From Phycisphaerales bacterium (GTDB lineage: Bacteria; Planctomycetota; Phycisphaerae; Phycisphaerales; UBA1924), in contig JADYYE010000096.1 in assembly GCA_020853815.1 (NCBI GenBank), forward strand, positions 37,927 through 101,926: a stretch of DNA of 64,000 bases, in the 5' to 3' direction. Made by a program: the position numbers and the translations under genes. Below are positions 53,941 to 62,157 of the stretch, piece after piece (position 1 is the stretch's first letter; every line of letters begins with the position of its first letter). Under the pieces are notes generated by a model. It saw only the letters and a list, made by a program, of their open reading frames with translations. It was not told the origin of the DNA and ran no database searches.

Positions 53941-55311
53941 TCACTCGGCCTTCTTGGCCGGCTCGATCGGTCCGCGCACGTTTCCGCTGTTGCGGATGTC
54001 GTGGCGGATCATGGGCCACGCGTTGTCCGCCGAGGCCTTGCCCGCAAAGCCCGTGAGGCAAATGGCCCGCCCGAAGCGCGGCTCGACGCGGCCGTCCGGC
54101 TTCTTGTTGCCGCCGCCCCCGACGACAAAGAAGACATCGAGCAGGCCGTCGCCGTTGAGATCGCCGATCACCGGGCCGTGGGACGAATCCGACACAAAGT
54201 GCCCCTCTCCGCAGACGCCGCCCGCGTTGAACTCGCACTGAACCGAGCCGTCCTTGGCGTTGAGCACGCGGAAGACACCATCGCCGGTGAGGTAGGCGAG
54301 GTCTTTGGCGCCGTCGGCGTTGAGATCGGCGATCGACACGCCGCGCGTGATCGAGGTCCAGCCGCCGCTGGCACCGACCGTGTGCTGCCAGAGTACGTTG
54401 CCCTCGGCGTTGATCGCGCTGACCTTCTCGCACGCCGCGATGCACTCGTCCTTGCCGTCGCCGTCGATATCGAGAATGGCGGTGGGGGACATGAAGTATC
54501 GTTCGCCCGGCGCGATCGTGAAGTCGGGCGCTCCCTTGGCGTCAACGGAATAGACCTTGCCGTCGTAGCTCCCGAAGACAAAGTGCATGGAACCGTCGCC
54601 GCGTGGATTCCACACCGACGCCCCGTGGTAAATGTGCGATCCGGTCGCGACGCTCCACAACTCGCTCCCGTCGCGCCCGCTCACGGCGTGCATCGCGTGG
54701 TCGCCCTTGAAGTTGCCCGCGATGAAATCGGGCACGCCGTCGGCGTCGAGGTCCGTCACGATCGGGCACGATTGCACCGCGCCCGGCGCGACCTTGATCG
54801 AGCGGAGTATCTTCCCGTCGGACCCGAGCACATGGAGCTTGCCCTTGAACGTGCCGACGACCACGCCGATCGTGCCCACGCCGTCGACCACGCCGATGAA
54901 GGGCGGCGTGTCGATGCACTCGCCATCGCCGAGGTAGGTGTTCCATTTCACGGCACCCGTCGCGGCGTCGAATGCCAGAACGCGGCAGCCGCTGGAGCAC
55001 GGCACGACGAGCGACAGCTTGCCATCGCCCAGGTCCGCGAATCGGAGCGAGGCGTCGTAGCAATCGTCGCGCTCGGGGTCGGGATCGTGATACGACCACA
55101 ACTCGCTCCCGTCCTTGCCGCGGAGAACGCGGACCTTGGCGTCGCCGAAGTAGCTCGCGAAGGCCACGTCGAGGTTGCCGTCGCCATCGGCATCGGCGAT
55201 CGCGCCCGCGCCGAAGCTGTGGGAAGAGGTCGGCGCGGACCAGAGGACGCGCGGGTTGTCGCCGACCGGCCCGAGCATCGCGCCGAGCCACAGAAAATGC
55301 ACGCTCAACAT
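53941..55311 (-). CDS. Exported FG-GAP/PQQ-like repeat protein without dockerin tail
   Basis: A 456-residue protein with a short hydrophobic N-terminus, then alternating FG-GAP calcium loops (DADGDGNLDVAFASYF, DLDADGVPDFIAGNF, DIDGDGKDECIAAC, DLNGDGLLDVFFVV) and PQQ-like strands (VLRGKDGSELWSY, AVSGRDGSELWSVATG), consistent with a seven- or eight-bladed propeller. It ends in a Lys/Glu-rich tail (EPAKKAE), not GC. The ATG at 55311 has AAGGAG six bases upstream. It is divergent from the metalloprotease gene. The role is unknown; it is probably periplasmic or surface-bound. Confidence 0.82.
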   Translation of the reverse strand: MLSVHFLWLGAMLGPVGDNPRVLWSAPTSSHSFGAGAIADADGDGNLDVAFASYFGDAKVRVLRGKDGSELWSYHDPDPERDDCYDASLRFADLGDGKLSLVVPCSSGCRVLAFDAATGAVKWNTYLGDGECIDTPPFIGVVDGVGTIGVVVGTFKGKLHVLGSDGKILRSIKVAPGAVQSCPIVTDLDADGVPDFIAGNFKGDHAMHAVSGRDGSELWSVATGSHIYHGASVWNPRGDGSMHFVFGSYDGKVYSVDAKGAPDFTIAPGERYFMSPTAILDIDGDGKDECIAACEKVSAINAEGNVLWQHTVGASGGWTSITRGVSIADLNADGAKDLAYLTGDGVFRVLNAKDGSVQCEFNAGGVCGEGHFVSDSSHGPVIGDLNGDGLLDVFFVVGGGGNKKPDGRVEPRFGRAICLTGFAGKASADNAWPMIRHDIRNSGNVRGPIEPAKKAE

Positions 55312-55590
55312 TGGACGCTCCTTCGAGGCGGACGGGTCAGTCCAGACGCGAACAACCGCCGCGAGTATCCCGTGGAGTCGCATGGGACGCAAGACGCTCC
55401 GCCCCGTCCGATAGCGGCGTCGATGGAACGGAGGCCCGCGGGACGACCGTCTGGCCGCCGAGCGGCGGCGTGAGCTTCGTTCCCAAGTCAGCCCCCAATC
55501 CCACTCGGTGTGCATTCGCTTTTCGTCGGCAACCTCTAGGGAATCCGGGCCGCATCTTGTACGATGGGTGGTTCAGACAGGAGATTCGCG

Positions 55591-58200
55591 ATGTCACCGA
55601 AACTGTTCCTCGCCGCGATGGCGGCGTTCGTATTGGCCGCTTCTTCAACCGTTCCCGCTTCGGCCCGCGGGGGCTTGGAGGCTGCGTCGACCTCGCCGTC
55701 GGCCCAGGCGCAGCCCGCCGGGATCGCTTCGACCAAGGTCGGCGACCTGCCACGCTCGAACCTCGATCTGAGCAAGGCCGAGCTCCAGCCGATCGAGTGG
55801 ACCCCCGCCACGTCCGGCCACTGGTTCGCCACGCTGGTGCTGAACGGCGAGGAACTCCTGCTCGATCTCGAGCCCGCTTCCGTCCGCGCGCCGGGCTTCA
55901 CGCTTCAGTCGTCGCGCGCCGGCCAGATGATCGACCTGCCCACGCCCAGCGTCACGACTCACCGCGGCCAGATCGTGGACCGTCCGGGATCGCTGGTCGC
56001 GGTGTCGTTCGTCGCGTCGGGCGTTCATGCCGTGATCGATCCGGGCGACGGCACGATCTGGTACATGCAGCCTCTCGTCGAGATCGACGCCGGCGCCAAC
56101 CCCATCGACCACGTCGTCTATCGCTCCGACGCGATCAAGGCGACCGGCCACTCGTGCGGAGGGGCGCTCGAAGTGCCCGGCCGCGTGAAGACGCAGGTGC
56201 CGGACGGTTTCGACACCCGCGCCGACTGCCTGCGCCAGGCCCAGATCGGCCTTGACATGGACTTCACCTACTACGGGCAGCACGGCTCGGACCCCGTCCA
56301 GTGCCTCGCCTATGCCGAGAGCATCGTCAACGGCATGAACGTGATCTACAACCGCGACGTCAACGTTCACTTCGTCATCAGCCATTCGATCGTCCGCACC
56401 GACAACACGCTCTACAACACCGCCGACATCGGCGCCCTGCTCGGGCAGATCCAGCACGAGTGGACCACGGTCCAGCGCTTCAAGACGCGCGACTGCGCCC
56501 ACCTCTTCACCGGTCAGCCGACGGGCGGCGTGATCGGCCTGGCCTGGGTCGACGTCGTCTGCAATTTCAGCTATGAGTATGCCGTCTCCAACATCGGCTT
56601 CACGGGCGATCTCGGCGCTCTGGTCGGCCTGGTGTCGCACGAGGTCGGGCACAACTTCGCCGCCGGACACTGCGACGGCTCGCCCGATTGCTCGATCATG
56701 TGCTCGGGGCTGGGCGGGTGCGCCGGCAACCTGAGCGCGTTCAGCGAGACCGTGATCCCCTCGCTCAAGTACGCCGCCGCCCGCGGGTGTCTTGAAACCG
56801 TCGGTCCCGCCCCGGTCCAGGGCGGCCCGGGCGCGATCGCCAATTCCTACACCATCTCTTCCAACGTGCCCACGCGCCTGGACGTCATGTCGAACGACGC
56901 CGATCCCAACTGCGACCCGCTCTCGTTCGTGTCGTTCCCCGGCACGACCCAGGCCGGCGCGACGCTCTCCATCTCTTCGGGCACGGGCGCCGGCGGACGC
57001 GACGAGCTTCTCTACACGCCACGCATCGACGCCAGCGGCTATGACACGTTCCTCTACACCATCCAGGACACCGCGGGCGCCCAGGCGACCGCGCGCGTGT
57101 ACATCAGCAACCAGACCCTGCGCGACGCCGACAACGCCGGCAACACCTCGCCCGGGCTGGTCGCCAGCTACTACCGCGCCGGCGGCCAGAACGCGCTCCC
57201 GGATTTCGCGGCCCTCTCGCCCTACAAGTCCGCGACCATCGGCGCGGTCGACTTCCCCCGCGCGTACCTCAACTTGCTCGGCTCCGGGCGTAAGAGCCTC
57301 TTCGGCGCACTCATCCGCGGCACCATCAATGTTCCCGCCACGGATACGTACACGTTCTTCACCGACTCGGAAGACGGCTCGATGCTCTGGATCGACGGGC
57401 AGGCCGTGGTCAAGAACGACTTCCTCCGCAACAGCATGTCCGAGGCCTCGGGCTCGATGGCGCTCGCCGCCGGCCCGCACGACTTCATGGTCGAGTACTT
57501 CGCCGGCTCCTCGCTCTGGGGCGGCCTGATCGCGTCGTGGCAAAGCTCAACGCTCTCCAAGCAGGTGATCCCGAGCACCGCGTTCGCAGGCCCGCTCAGC
57601 ATCGACTACTACGACCTGCCCGCCGGGCTCTCGGCGCTCCCGAGCTTTGACGACCGCGCGCCCTACAAGACCTCGGTGCTCGCGCAGGTCAACCAGCCCT
57701 CGACCTCGGACTTCTTGCTCGACAGCGAGCGGAAGGACGATCTTCTCGCCGCGTTCGACGGCTACTTCGTCGCGCCCACCGAGGGGCTATACACCCTCTA
57801 CACGCAGTCCGACGACGGCTCAAAGCTCTACATCGGAACCAACCTCGTCGCCAACTGCGACGGGCTGCACGGCATGGTCGAAGTGGGGGGAACCGTCAAT
57901 CTCAAGGCCGGAACGCACAAACTCCGCGTCGAATGGTTCGAGGCCGGCGGCGCGGGCGGGCTGATCCTGAGCGTGGCCGGACCAAACATCGCCAAGCAGG
58001 TCATCCCCGCCTCAATGCTCGTGCACAGCAATCCGTGCCTGTCGGACTTCAACAACGACGGGTTCATCAACGGCGACGATTACGATCTCTTCGCCGAGTC
58101 GTTCGACAACGCCGATGCGGCCGCCGACGTGAACGACGACGGCTTCGTCAACGGCGACGACTACGACGCCTTCGCCGAGGCCTTCGACGCCGGGTGCTGA
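55591..58200 (+). CDS. Secreted metzincin protease with PA14 domains and GC-type dockerin tail
   Basis: An 869-residue protein. A signal peptide (about 1-28) and a propeptide-like region (about 30-190) are followed by a reprolysin/M12-type protease with HEVGHNFAAGH (His350, Glu351, His354, His360) and a downstream Met-turn candidate (SIMCSG). Next come a cadherin/Ig-like domain (about 410-510) and two PA14 domains (LVASYYRAGGQNALPDF; SIDYYDLPAGLSALPSF), usually carbohydrate-binding. Tail hands DFNNDGFINGDDYDLFAESF and DVNDDGFVNGDDYDAFAEAF end DAGC. CAGGAGA precedes the ATG. It is the second enzyme in the block and could process other surface proteins. Confidence 0.88.
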   Translation: MSPKLFLAAMAAFVLAASSTVPASARGGLEAASTSPSAQAQPAGIASTKVGDLPRSNLDLSKAELQPIEWTPATSGHWFATLVLNGEELLLDLEPASVRAPGFTLQSSRAGQMIDLPTPSVTTHRGQIVDRPGSLVAVSFVASGVHAVIDPGDGTIWYMQPLVEIDAGANPIDHVVYRSDAIKATGHSCGGALEVPGRVKTQVPDGFDTRADCLRQAQIGLDMDFTYYGQHGSDPVQCLAYAESIVNGMNVIYNRDVNVHFVISHSIVRTDNTLYNTADIGALLGQIQHEWTTVQRFKTRDCAHLFTGQPTGGVIGLAWVDVVCNFSYEYAVSNIGFTGDLGALVGLVSHEVGHNFAAGHCDGSPDCSIMCSGLGGCAGNLSAFSETVIPSLKYAAARGCLETVGPAPVQGGPGAIANSYTISSNVPTRLDVMSNDADPNCDPLSFVSFPGTTQAGATLSISSGTGAGGRDELLYTPRIDASGYDTFLYTIQDTAGAQATARVYISNQTLRDADNAGNTSPGLVASYYRAGGQNALPDFAALSPYKSATIGAVDFPRAYLNLLGSGRKSLFGALIRGTINVPATDTYTFFTDSEDGSMLWIDGQAVVKNDFLRNSMSEASGSMALAAGPHDFMVEYFAGSSLWGGLIASWQSSTLSKQVIPSTAFAGPLSIDYYDLPAGLSALPSFDDRAPYKTSVLAQVNQPSTSDFLLDSERKDDLLAAFDGYFVAPTEGLYTLYTQSDDGSKLYIGTNLVANCDGLHGMVEVGGTVNLKAGTHKLRVEWFEAGGAGGLILSVAGPNIAKQVIPASMLVHSNPCLSDFNNDGFINGDDYDLFAESFDNADAAADVNDDGFVNGDDYDAFAEAFDAGC

Positions 58201-58328
58201 CGGGCGAATGGTCTCGTGGCCAGCCGCTCGGGCGCGGTTCTGAGACGTCAAGGCGACGGCGCCCGCGGCGGCGCGCTCGCAAGGACGCCGTCCGCTCTGA
58301 TCGCCTGCGGTTCGGCCTCAAAACGGCG

Positions 58329-58357
58329 TTGGAGCCCCGCTCGGCGTCGAGTAGTCT
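58329..58357 (+). promoter_or_regulatory. Predicted promoter of the last GC-dockerin gene
   Basis: -35 TTGGAG (58329-58334), a 17-base spacer and -10 TAGTCT (58352-58357), 40 bases before the ATG at 58398. Confidence 0.5.
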
Positions 58358-58397
58358 GATACCCGGTGCTTTCACCTTTCCGCCCGCGAGAACTCAC

Positions 58398-59141
58398 ATG
58401 AACAAGCTCCTTGCCGCGTCGTTGCTGACCTTGGCCGCCCAATCCGCCAGCGCCCAGTTCGTGTTTCACGACTCGTTCTCACCCGCGCCCTCGCCGCTCT
58501 GGCGGAACGAACGCGGCGCCTGGGCGGGCGACGGGAACACTTACTTCGCCACCCAGCCCGCCAACAACCCGCCCACGCTGACGTCACTGACCTACCAGCA
58601 CAACGACTTCGAGATCACCGTCGACATCTCCCATGTCAGCGACGGCGGAATCTGGCTCCACATCGACGACCTGGCCCTGAACGGCGTGCTGCTCGTCACC
58701 GGCGGCTTCGGCTCCACGGGCACGGGCCTGTACTGGCACATCATGACCAACGGCGGATACTCCGCCCCGATGAATCAGGTATCCGGCTTGTTCAACCAGG
58801 GGGACGACATCCGCGTCCGCGTCGTCGCCGTGGGCGACCACTACGACGCCTACCTCAACGGCTCGCCGACCCCCGCGACGTCGCTCGTGGTTCCCAGCCC
58901 GAAATCCGGGTACGCCGGCCTGTACGACTTCAACTCCGCCTGGCAGTCCTTCGATGCGGTCACGCTCATCTTCCCCTGCCTGGCCGACTTCAACTCCGAC
59001 AACTTCGTCAACGGCGACGACTACGACGCCTTCGCCTCGCTGTTCGAATCCGCCGATCTCGGCGCCGATCTCAACCGCGACGGCTTCGTCAACGGCGATG
59101 ACTACGACCTCTTCGCCTCGCACTTCGAAGAGGGGTGCTGA
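58398..59141 (+). CDS. Small secreted LamG-like protein with GC-type dockerin tail
   Basis: A 247-residue protein with signal peptide MNKLLAASLLTLAAQSASAQ, one concanavalin/DUF1080-like beta-sandwich (about 22-190: FHDSFSPAPSPLWRNERGAW, GGIWLHIDDLALNGVLLVTG, DDIRVRVVAVGDHYDAYLNG) and tail hands DFNSDNFVNGDDYDAFASLF and DLNRDGFVNGDDYDLFASHF. It ends EEGC, the one tail with Glu rather than Ala before GC. It is the shortest and simplest of the ten, so it is a convenient reference for the minimal tail module. Confidence 0.84.
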   Translation: MNKLLAASLLTLAAQSASAQFVFHDSFSPAPSPLWRNERGAWAGDGNTYFATQPANNPPTLTSLTYQHNDFEITVDISHVSDGGIWLHIDDLALNGVLLVTGGFGSTGTGLYWHIMTNGGYSAPMNQVSGLFNQGDDIRVRVVAVGDHYDAYLNGSPTPATSLVVPSPKSGYAGLYDFNSAWQSFDAVTLIFPCLADFNSDNFVNGDDYDAFASLFESADLGADLNRDGFVNGDDYDLFASHFEEGC

Positions 59142-59306
59142 GGAGTGGCGATGGAGCGCTGGTTATGCGGAAGCCCAATCCGCAAACAACGCGCAATCAT
59201 GGGCTTGCGCGGGACCACTGGAACCGGACGCCGTGCCGCGCTCCGACGGTTCGTGATTCGCTAGACTGAGAGGTGAGCCGGACCGACCCGCGATTTGGAG
59301 GTTCCC

Positions 59307-60695
59307 ATGGACACGTCTCGTCGTCGCTTCCTTCATCAGACCGTCACCCTCGCCGGCGCCGCCGCCGTCGCGGGGTGCTCACGATTCACCTCGGGCCCCG
59401 CCGCCCCGTCCGCGTCGAGCCTCACCAAGCTCCGCGTCCTCTCGATCGGCGTGATCGGGACCATCGGCGGCCACGACCGCAAGACCATCGCGTCGCATCC
59501 CATGGTCGAGATCGCCGGACTCTGCGATGTCGACGCCAACGCCCTGGCCGAATCCGCCAAGGACCATCCGAGCGCTTTCACCTGCGCCGATTACCGCGAG
59601 GCCTTCGCAACGCACGCCGACAAGTTCGACGCCGTCATCGTTGCCACGCCTGACCACTCGCACTGCGCGATTATGACCACCGCCCTGGCGCACAACAAGC
59701 ACGTCTACGGCCAGAAGCCGCTCGTCCAGCAGCTCGAAGAGCTCGACATCCTCGAGCGCGCCGCCAAGGCCAAGCCCCACCTTGTCACGCAGACCGGCGC
59801 TCAGCGCATCGAGCACGCCGCGCGCCGCGCCGCCGTCGACATCTTGAAGTCCGGGGGTCTTGGCAAGGTGATCGAGGTCCACGTCACGTTCGGCAACGGC
59901 GCCCTCGCCGGCGGCTTCTACTTCGCCGACGGCAAGCTCGGCGATCCCATCCAGCCGCCCGCGGGCTTCGACTACAACCTCTGGCTCTGCGGCAACGCCG
60001 AGGAGCCCTGCCGCCCGCAGATGGTCCAACGCCAGTGGCGCTCGTGGTTCAACTTCGGCGGCGGGCAGATCGCCGACTGGATCGTGCACACCACCGACGT
60101 GCTCTTCTATGCCTTCCCCGAACTCCAGAGCCCGACCCAGGTCTGCACGCGCACGCCCTCACGCGATCTCCGATACTTCCACGCCGACAAGGTTCTCTCC
60201 ACCCTCACCTACCCCGTCAAGTCCGACAAGTTCGCCAACTCCACCTGCAACTTCTACTTCTACGACTCCGGCATGACCCCCGACCGCGCCAACATCGGCC
60301 TGGGCGAGGGCAAGTGGCCCAGCGGCGTGTGCACCATCGTCGTCTGCGAGGGCGGCACGCTCGTCCTTGCGCCCGAAGGCCCGCTCGAGATCTGGCGCGA
60401 GGGCAAGATGATCGACGGCATGACCTGGCCCGGCCTCCCCAAGTACGAGAGCTTCAACCACTGGCACGCCTGGGTGGACAAGGCGCTGGGCAAGAACACG
60501 CCACATCTTTGGATGCCGTTCTCGATCGGCCTGCGCTGCACCGAGCCGGGACTGCTCGCCGTCAAGGCCGCCAAGTTCCCCGGCCAGGTGCTGCACTGGG
60601 ACCGCCGCCGCCTCGAATTCACCAACCACGCCGAGGCGACTAAGACGCTCGTCCGGCGCGAATACCGAAAGGGCTTCGAGCCGGTGCGGATGTAG
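59307..60695 (+). CDS. Tat-exported Gfo/Idh/MocA family oxidoreductase
   Basis: A 462-residue protein with a twin-arginine signal (DTSRRRFLHQ, then a hydrophobic core ending VAGC), a Rossmann NAD-binding domain (SIGVIGTIGGHD) and the GFO_IDH_MocA C-terminal domain (RQWRSWFNFGGGQIADWIVH). Family members oxidise or reduce sugars and related polyols. The usual EKP motif reads GQKPL, keeping Lys and Pro but replacing Glu with Gln, common in exported planctomycete relatives. GGAGG five bases before the ATG fixes the start. The Cys after the signal core could also be lipidated. Confidence 0.88.
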   Translation: MDTSRRRFLHQTVTLAGAAAVAGCSRFTSGPAAPSASSLTKLRVLSIGVIGTIGGHDRKTIASHPMVEIAGLCDVDANALAESAKDHPSAFTCADYREAFATHADKFDAVIVATPDHSHCAIMTTALAHNKHVYGQKPLVQQLEELDILERAAKAKPHLVTQTGAQRIEHAARRAAVDILKSGGLGKVIEVHVTFGNGALAGGFYFADGKLGDPIQPPAGFDYNLWLCGNAEEPCRPQMVQRQWRSWFNFGGGQIADWIVHTTDVLFYAFPELQSPTQVCTRTPSRDLRYFHADKVLSTLTYPVKSDKFANSTCNFYFYDSGMTPDRANIGLGEGKWPSGVCTIVVCEGGTLVLAPEGPLEIWREGKMIDGMTWPGLPKYESFNHWHAWVDKALGKNTPHLWMPFSIGLRCTEPGLLAVKAAKFPGQVLHWDRRRLEFTNHAEATKTLVRREYRKGFEPVRM

Positions 60696-60761
60696 GTTGG
60701 GCTCGGCAAGCTGGCTCCCTCGGGCGAGCTTGGCGGGCTGGTGGAAGTGAATGGAGCCGCC

Positions 60762-61439
60762 ATGCCCGCGCGTCCAAAGAACACGAGGTCCGCTTCGCAC
60801 GTCATCGCTTCAAGGCGACGACCACCCACAGGCAGGAGCGGCCAAGCGACGCCACGCGATTCGGGTGCTGTCATCAGTGTCAGTGCCGTGCTGCATCGGC
60901 CCGTGGCGAAGGGAAAAGCGGTTGCGTGGACGTTCCTGGCTTTGCCCGCGGAGGCGAGCCGAAAACTGCCCTCGCGCGGCATGGTGTCGGTCGAGGGCAC
61001 GCTGGGCGGCGCACCATTCCAAGCGACGTTGCAACCGGACGGCAAGGGCGGGCACTGGATGAAGGTCGATCGCAAACTTCGCGAGGCGGCGCGCGCGAAT
61101 GTGGGCGACACGGTCCCGCTCCAGTTTGTGCCGATGGCGGAGGAGCCGGAGCCCAAGGTGCCGCCGGACCTGCGCCGGGCGCTGGCGGACGCCCCGACGG
61201 GGAAGGCGGGCTCGCGCGGGGCTCGCGACGTGTGGTCGGACATCACGCCCGCGGCACGGCGCGACTGGGTTCACTGGATCGAGTCAGCGAAGCAGGCGGA
61301 AACGCGCGAGCGGCGCGTGGCGACGGCGATCGACATGCTCGCCAAGGGCAAGCGACGCCCGTGCTGCTTCGATCGCTCGGGGATGTACAGCAAGAGCCTG
61401 GCGTGCCCGGAAGCAGAGGACGAAGCAGCGTCGGATTGA
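60762..61439 (+). CDS. DUF1905 and YdeI/OmpD-associated domain protein
   Basis: A 225-residue cytoplasmic-looking protein. DUF1905 lies at about 40-135 (VAWTFLALPAEASRKLPSRG, VSVEGTLGGAPFQATLQPDG) and the YdeI/OmpD-associated region at about 140-205 (AARRDWVHWIESAKQAETRE, then ATAIDMLAKGKRRPCCFDRS). The two domains are frequently fused in bacteria; no biochemical role is proven. The ATG at 60762 is preferred; one at 60741 would add seven residues. The first 40 residues are basic and probably disordered. Confidence 0.8.
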   Translation: MPARPKNTRSASHVIASRRRPPTGRSGQATPRDSGAVISVSAVLHRPVAKGKAVAWTFLALPAEASRKLPSRGMVSVEGTLGGAPFQATLQPDGKGGHWMKVDRKLREAARANVGDTVPLQFVPMAEEPEPKVPPDLRRALADAPTGKAGSRGARDVWSDITPAARRDWVHWIESAKQAETRERRVATAIDMLAKGKRRPCCFDRSGMYSKSLACPEAEDEAASD

Positions 61440-61498
61440 TCGATCGGCACGCTCCAAGTCGATGAGATTGAAACGCCGATCGTCACAGGAGAAACGTC

Positions 61499-62059
61499 AT
61501 GCTGGGCGGACGCCTGAAGATATGGAGCGATGGTTGTGCTGGATTGCCACGCCTCGCTTGCTTTGGTTTCGCCGTGTTGTCCTTGGTGTTGTTCACTGGT
61601 TGTTCGCGAACGCACACGCTCAGGCTTGATGGAGACGGCATTTGCCGCGCCGGGCCGGCGGTGGTGCGTGTTGAGCACATGGCGCTTCGCAACTCGGCGA
61701 CGCCTCGAGTGATGCTGACACTCCGCAATCTGGGGAGCGAGCCGCTCAGGCTCGATTCGGCGCGTGTCGGCGGCTTGCCTTTCTGGATCAAGGACGCCAA
61801 TGGAAGAGACTTGTTCGAGTGGGACGGGAGACTCTACCATCCAGACAAAGCGGAGATATCGTTCGATCCATCCCCAGATGTGACCATTCCGCCAGGTGAG
61901 GCGATTGAATTCACCGACTCGAATGGGCGCGTCAGGTTGCCCGACGATCGCTTCCGTCGAGGTGCTCGTCTGAAGCTGGATCACGATCTGAGAGTTTGGG
62001 TGGGCACTTCCGACCAGTGGAAGACGCTGCCGTTTCATCTCGCCGGGCAACTGGAATAG
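61499..62059 (+). CDS. Hypothetical lipoprotein
   Basis: A 186-residue protein with a signal peptide and lipobox LVLFTGC (Cys at about residue 35), then a beta-rich domain (VMLTLRNLGSEPLRLDSARV, FEWDGRLYHPDKAEISFDPS). No family is recognised. The bases are visibly less GC-rich than in neighbouring genes (for example the stretch encoding FAVLSLVLFTG), which could mean recent acquisition or low expression. Confidence 0.65.
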   Translation: MLGGRLKIWSDGCAGLPRLACFGFAVLSLVLFTGCSRTHTLRLDGDGICRAGPAVVRVEHMALRNSATPRVMLTLRNLGSEPLRLDSARVGGLPFWIKDANGRDLFEWDGRLYHPDKAEISFDPSPDVTIPPGEAIEFTDSNGRVRLPDDRFRRGARLKLDHDLRVWVGTSDQWKTLPFHLAGQLE

Positions 62060-62092
62060 GTCACCAAGGCGGATGCGACGATCAGAAACGGG

Positions 62093-62119
62093 CCCATGAA
62101 AAACGCACTCTGTTCGCGT
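62093..62119. repeat. 27-base direct repeat, left copy
   Basis: It matches 62886-62912 at 26 of 27 bases (core ATGAAAAACGCAC and TGTTCGCGT). The two copies flank the zinc-ribbon gene at 62158-62892. The left copy has lost most of the hairpin that the right copy forms. Confidence 0.8.
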
Positions 62120-62157
62120 GGCGCCGGATGACTTGTCGCGCCTGATAGCATGATCGC

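Noticed and set aside
55337..55753. Minus-strand protein in the divergent promoter region
   Set aside because: It is Pro/Arg-rich, overlaps the signal peptide of the metzincin gene and has no supporting motif.
55645..57543. 632-residue minus-strand frame opposite the metalloprotease
   Set aside because: It is Val/Gly/Arg-rich antisense frame with no recognisable domain.
58192..58200. Selenocysteine read-through of the conserved TGC-TGA ends
   Set aside because: TGA follows Cys at the end of every tail gene and the downstream frames are unrelated repeats; no SECIS-like hairpin is conserved there.
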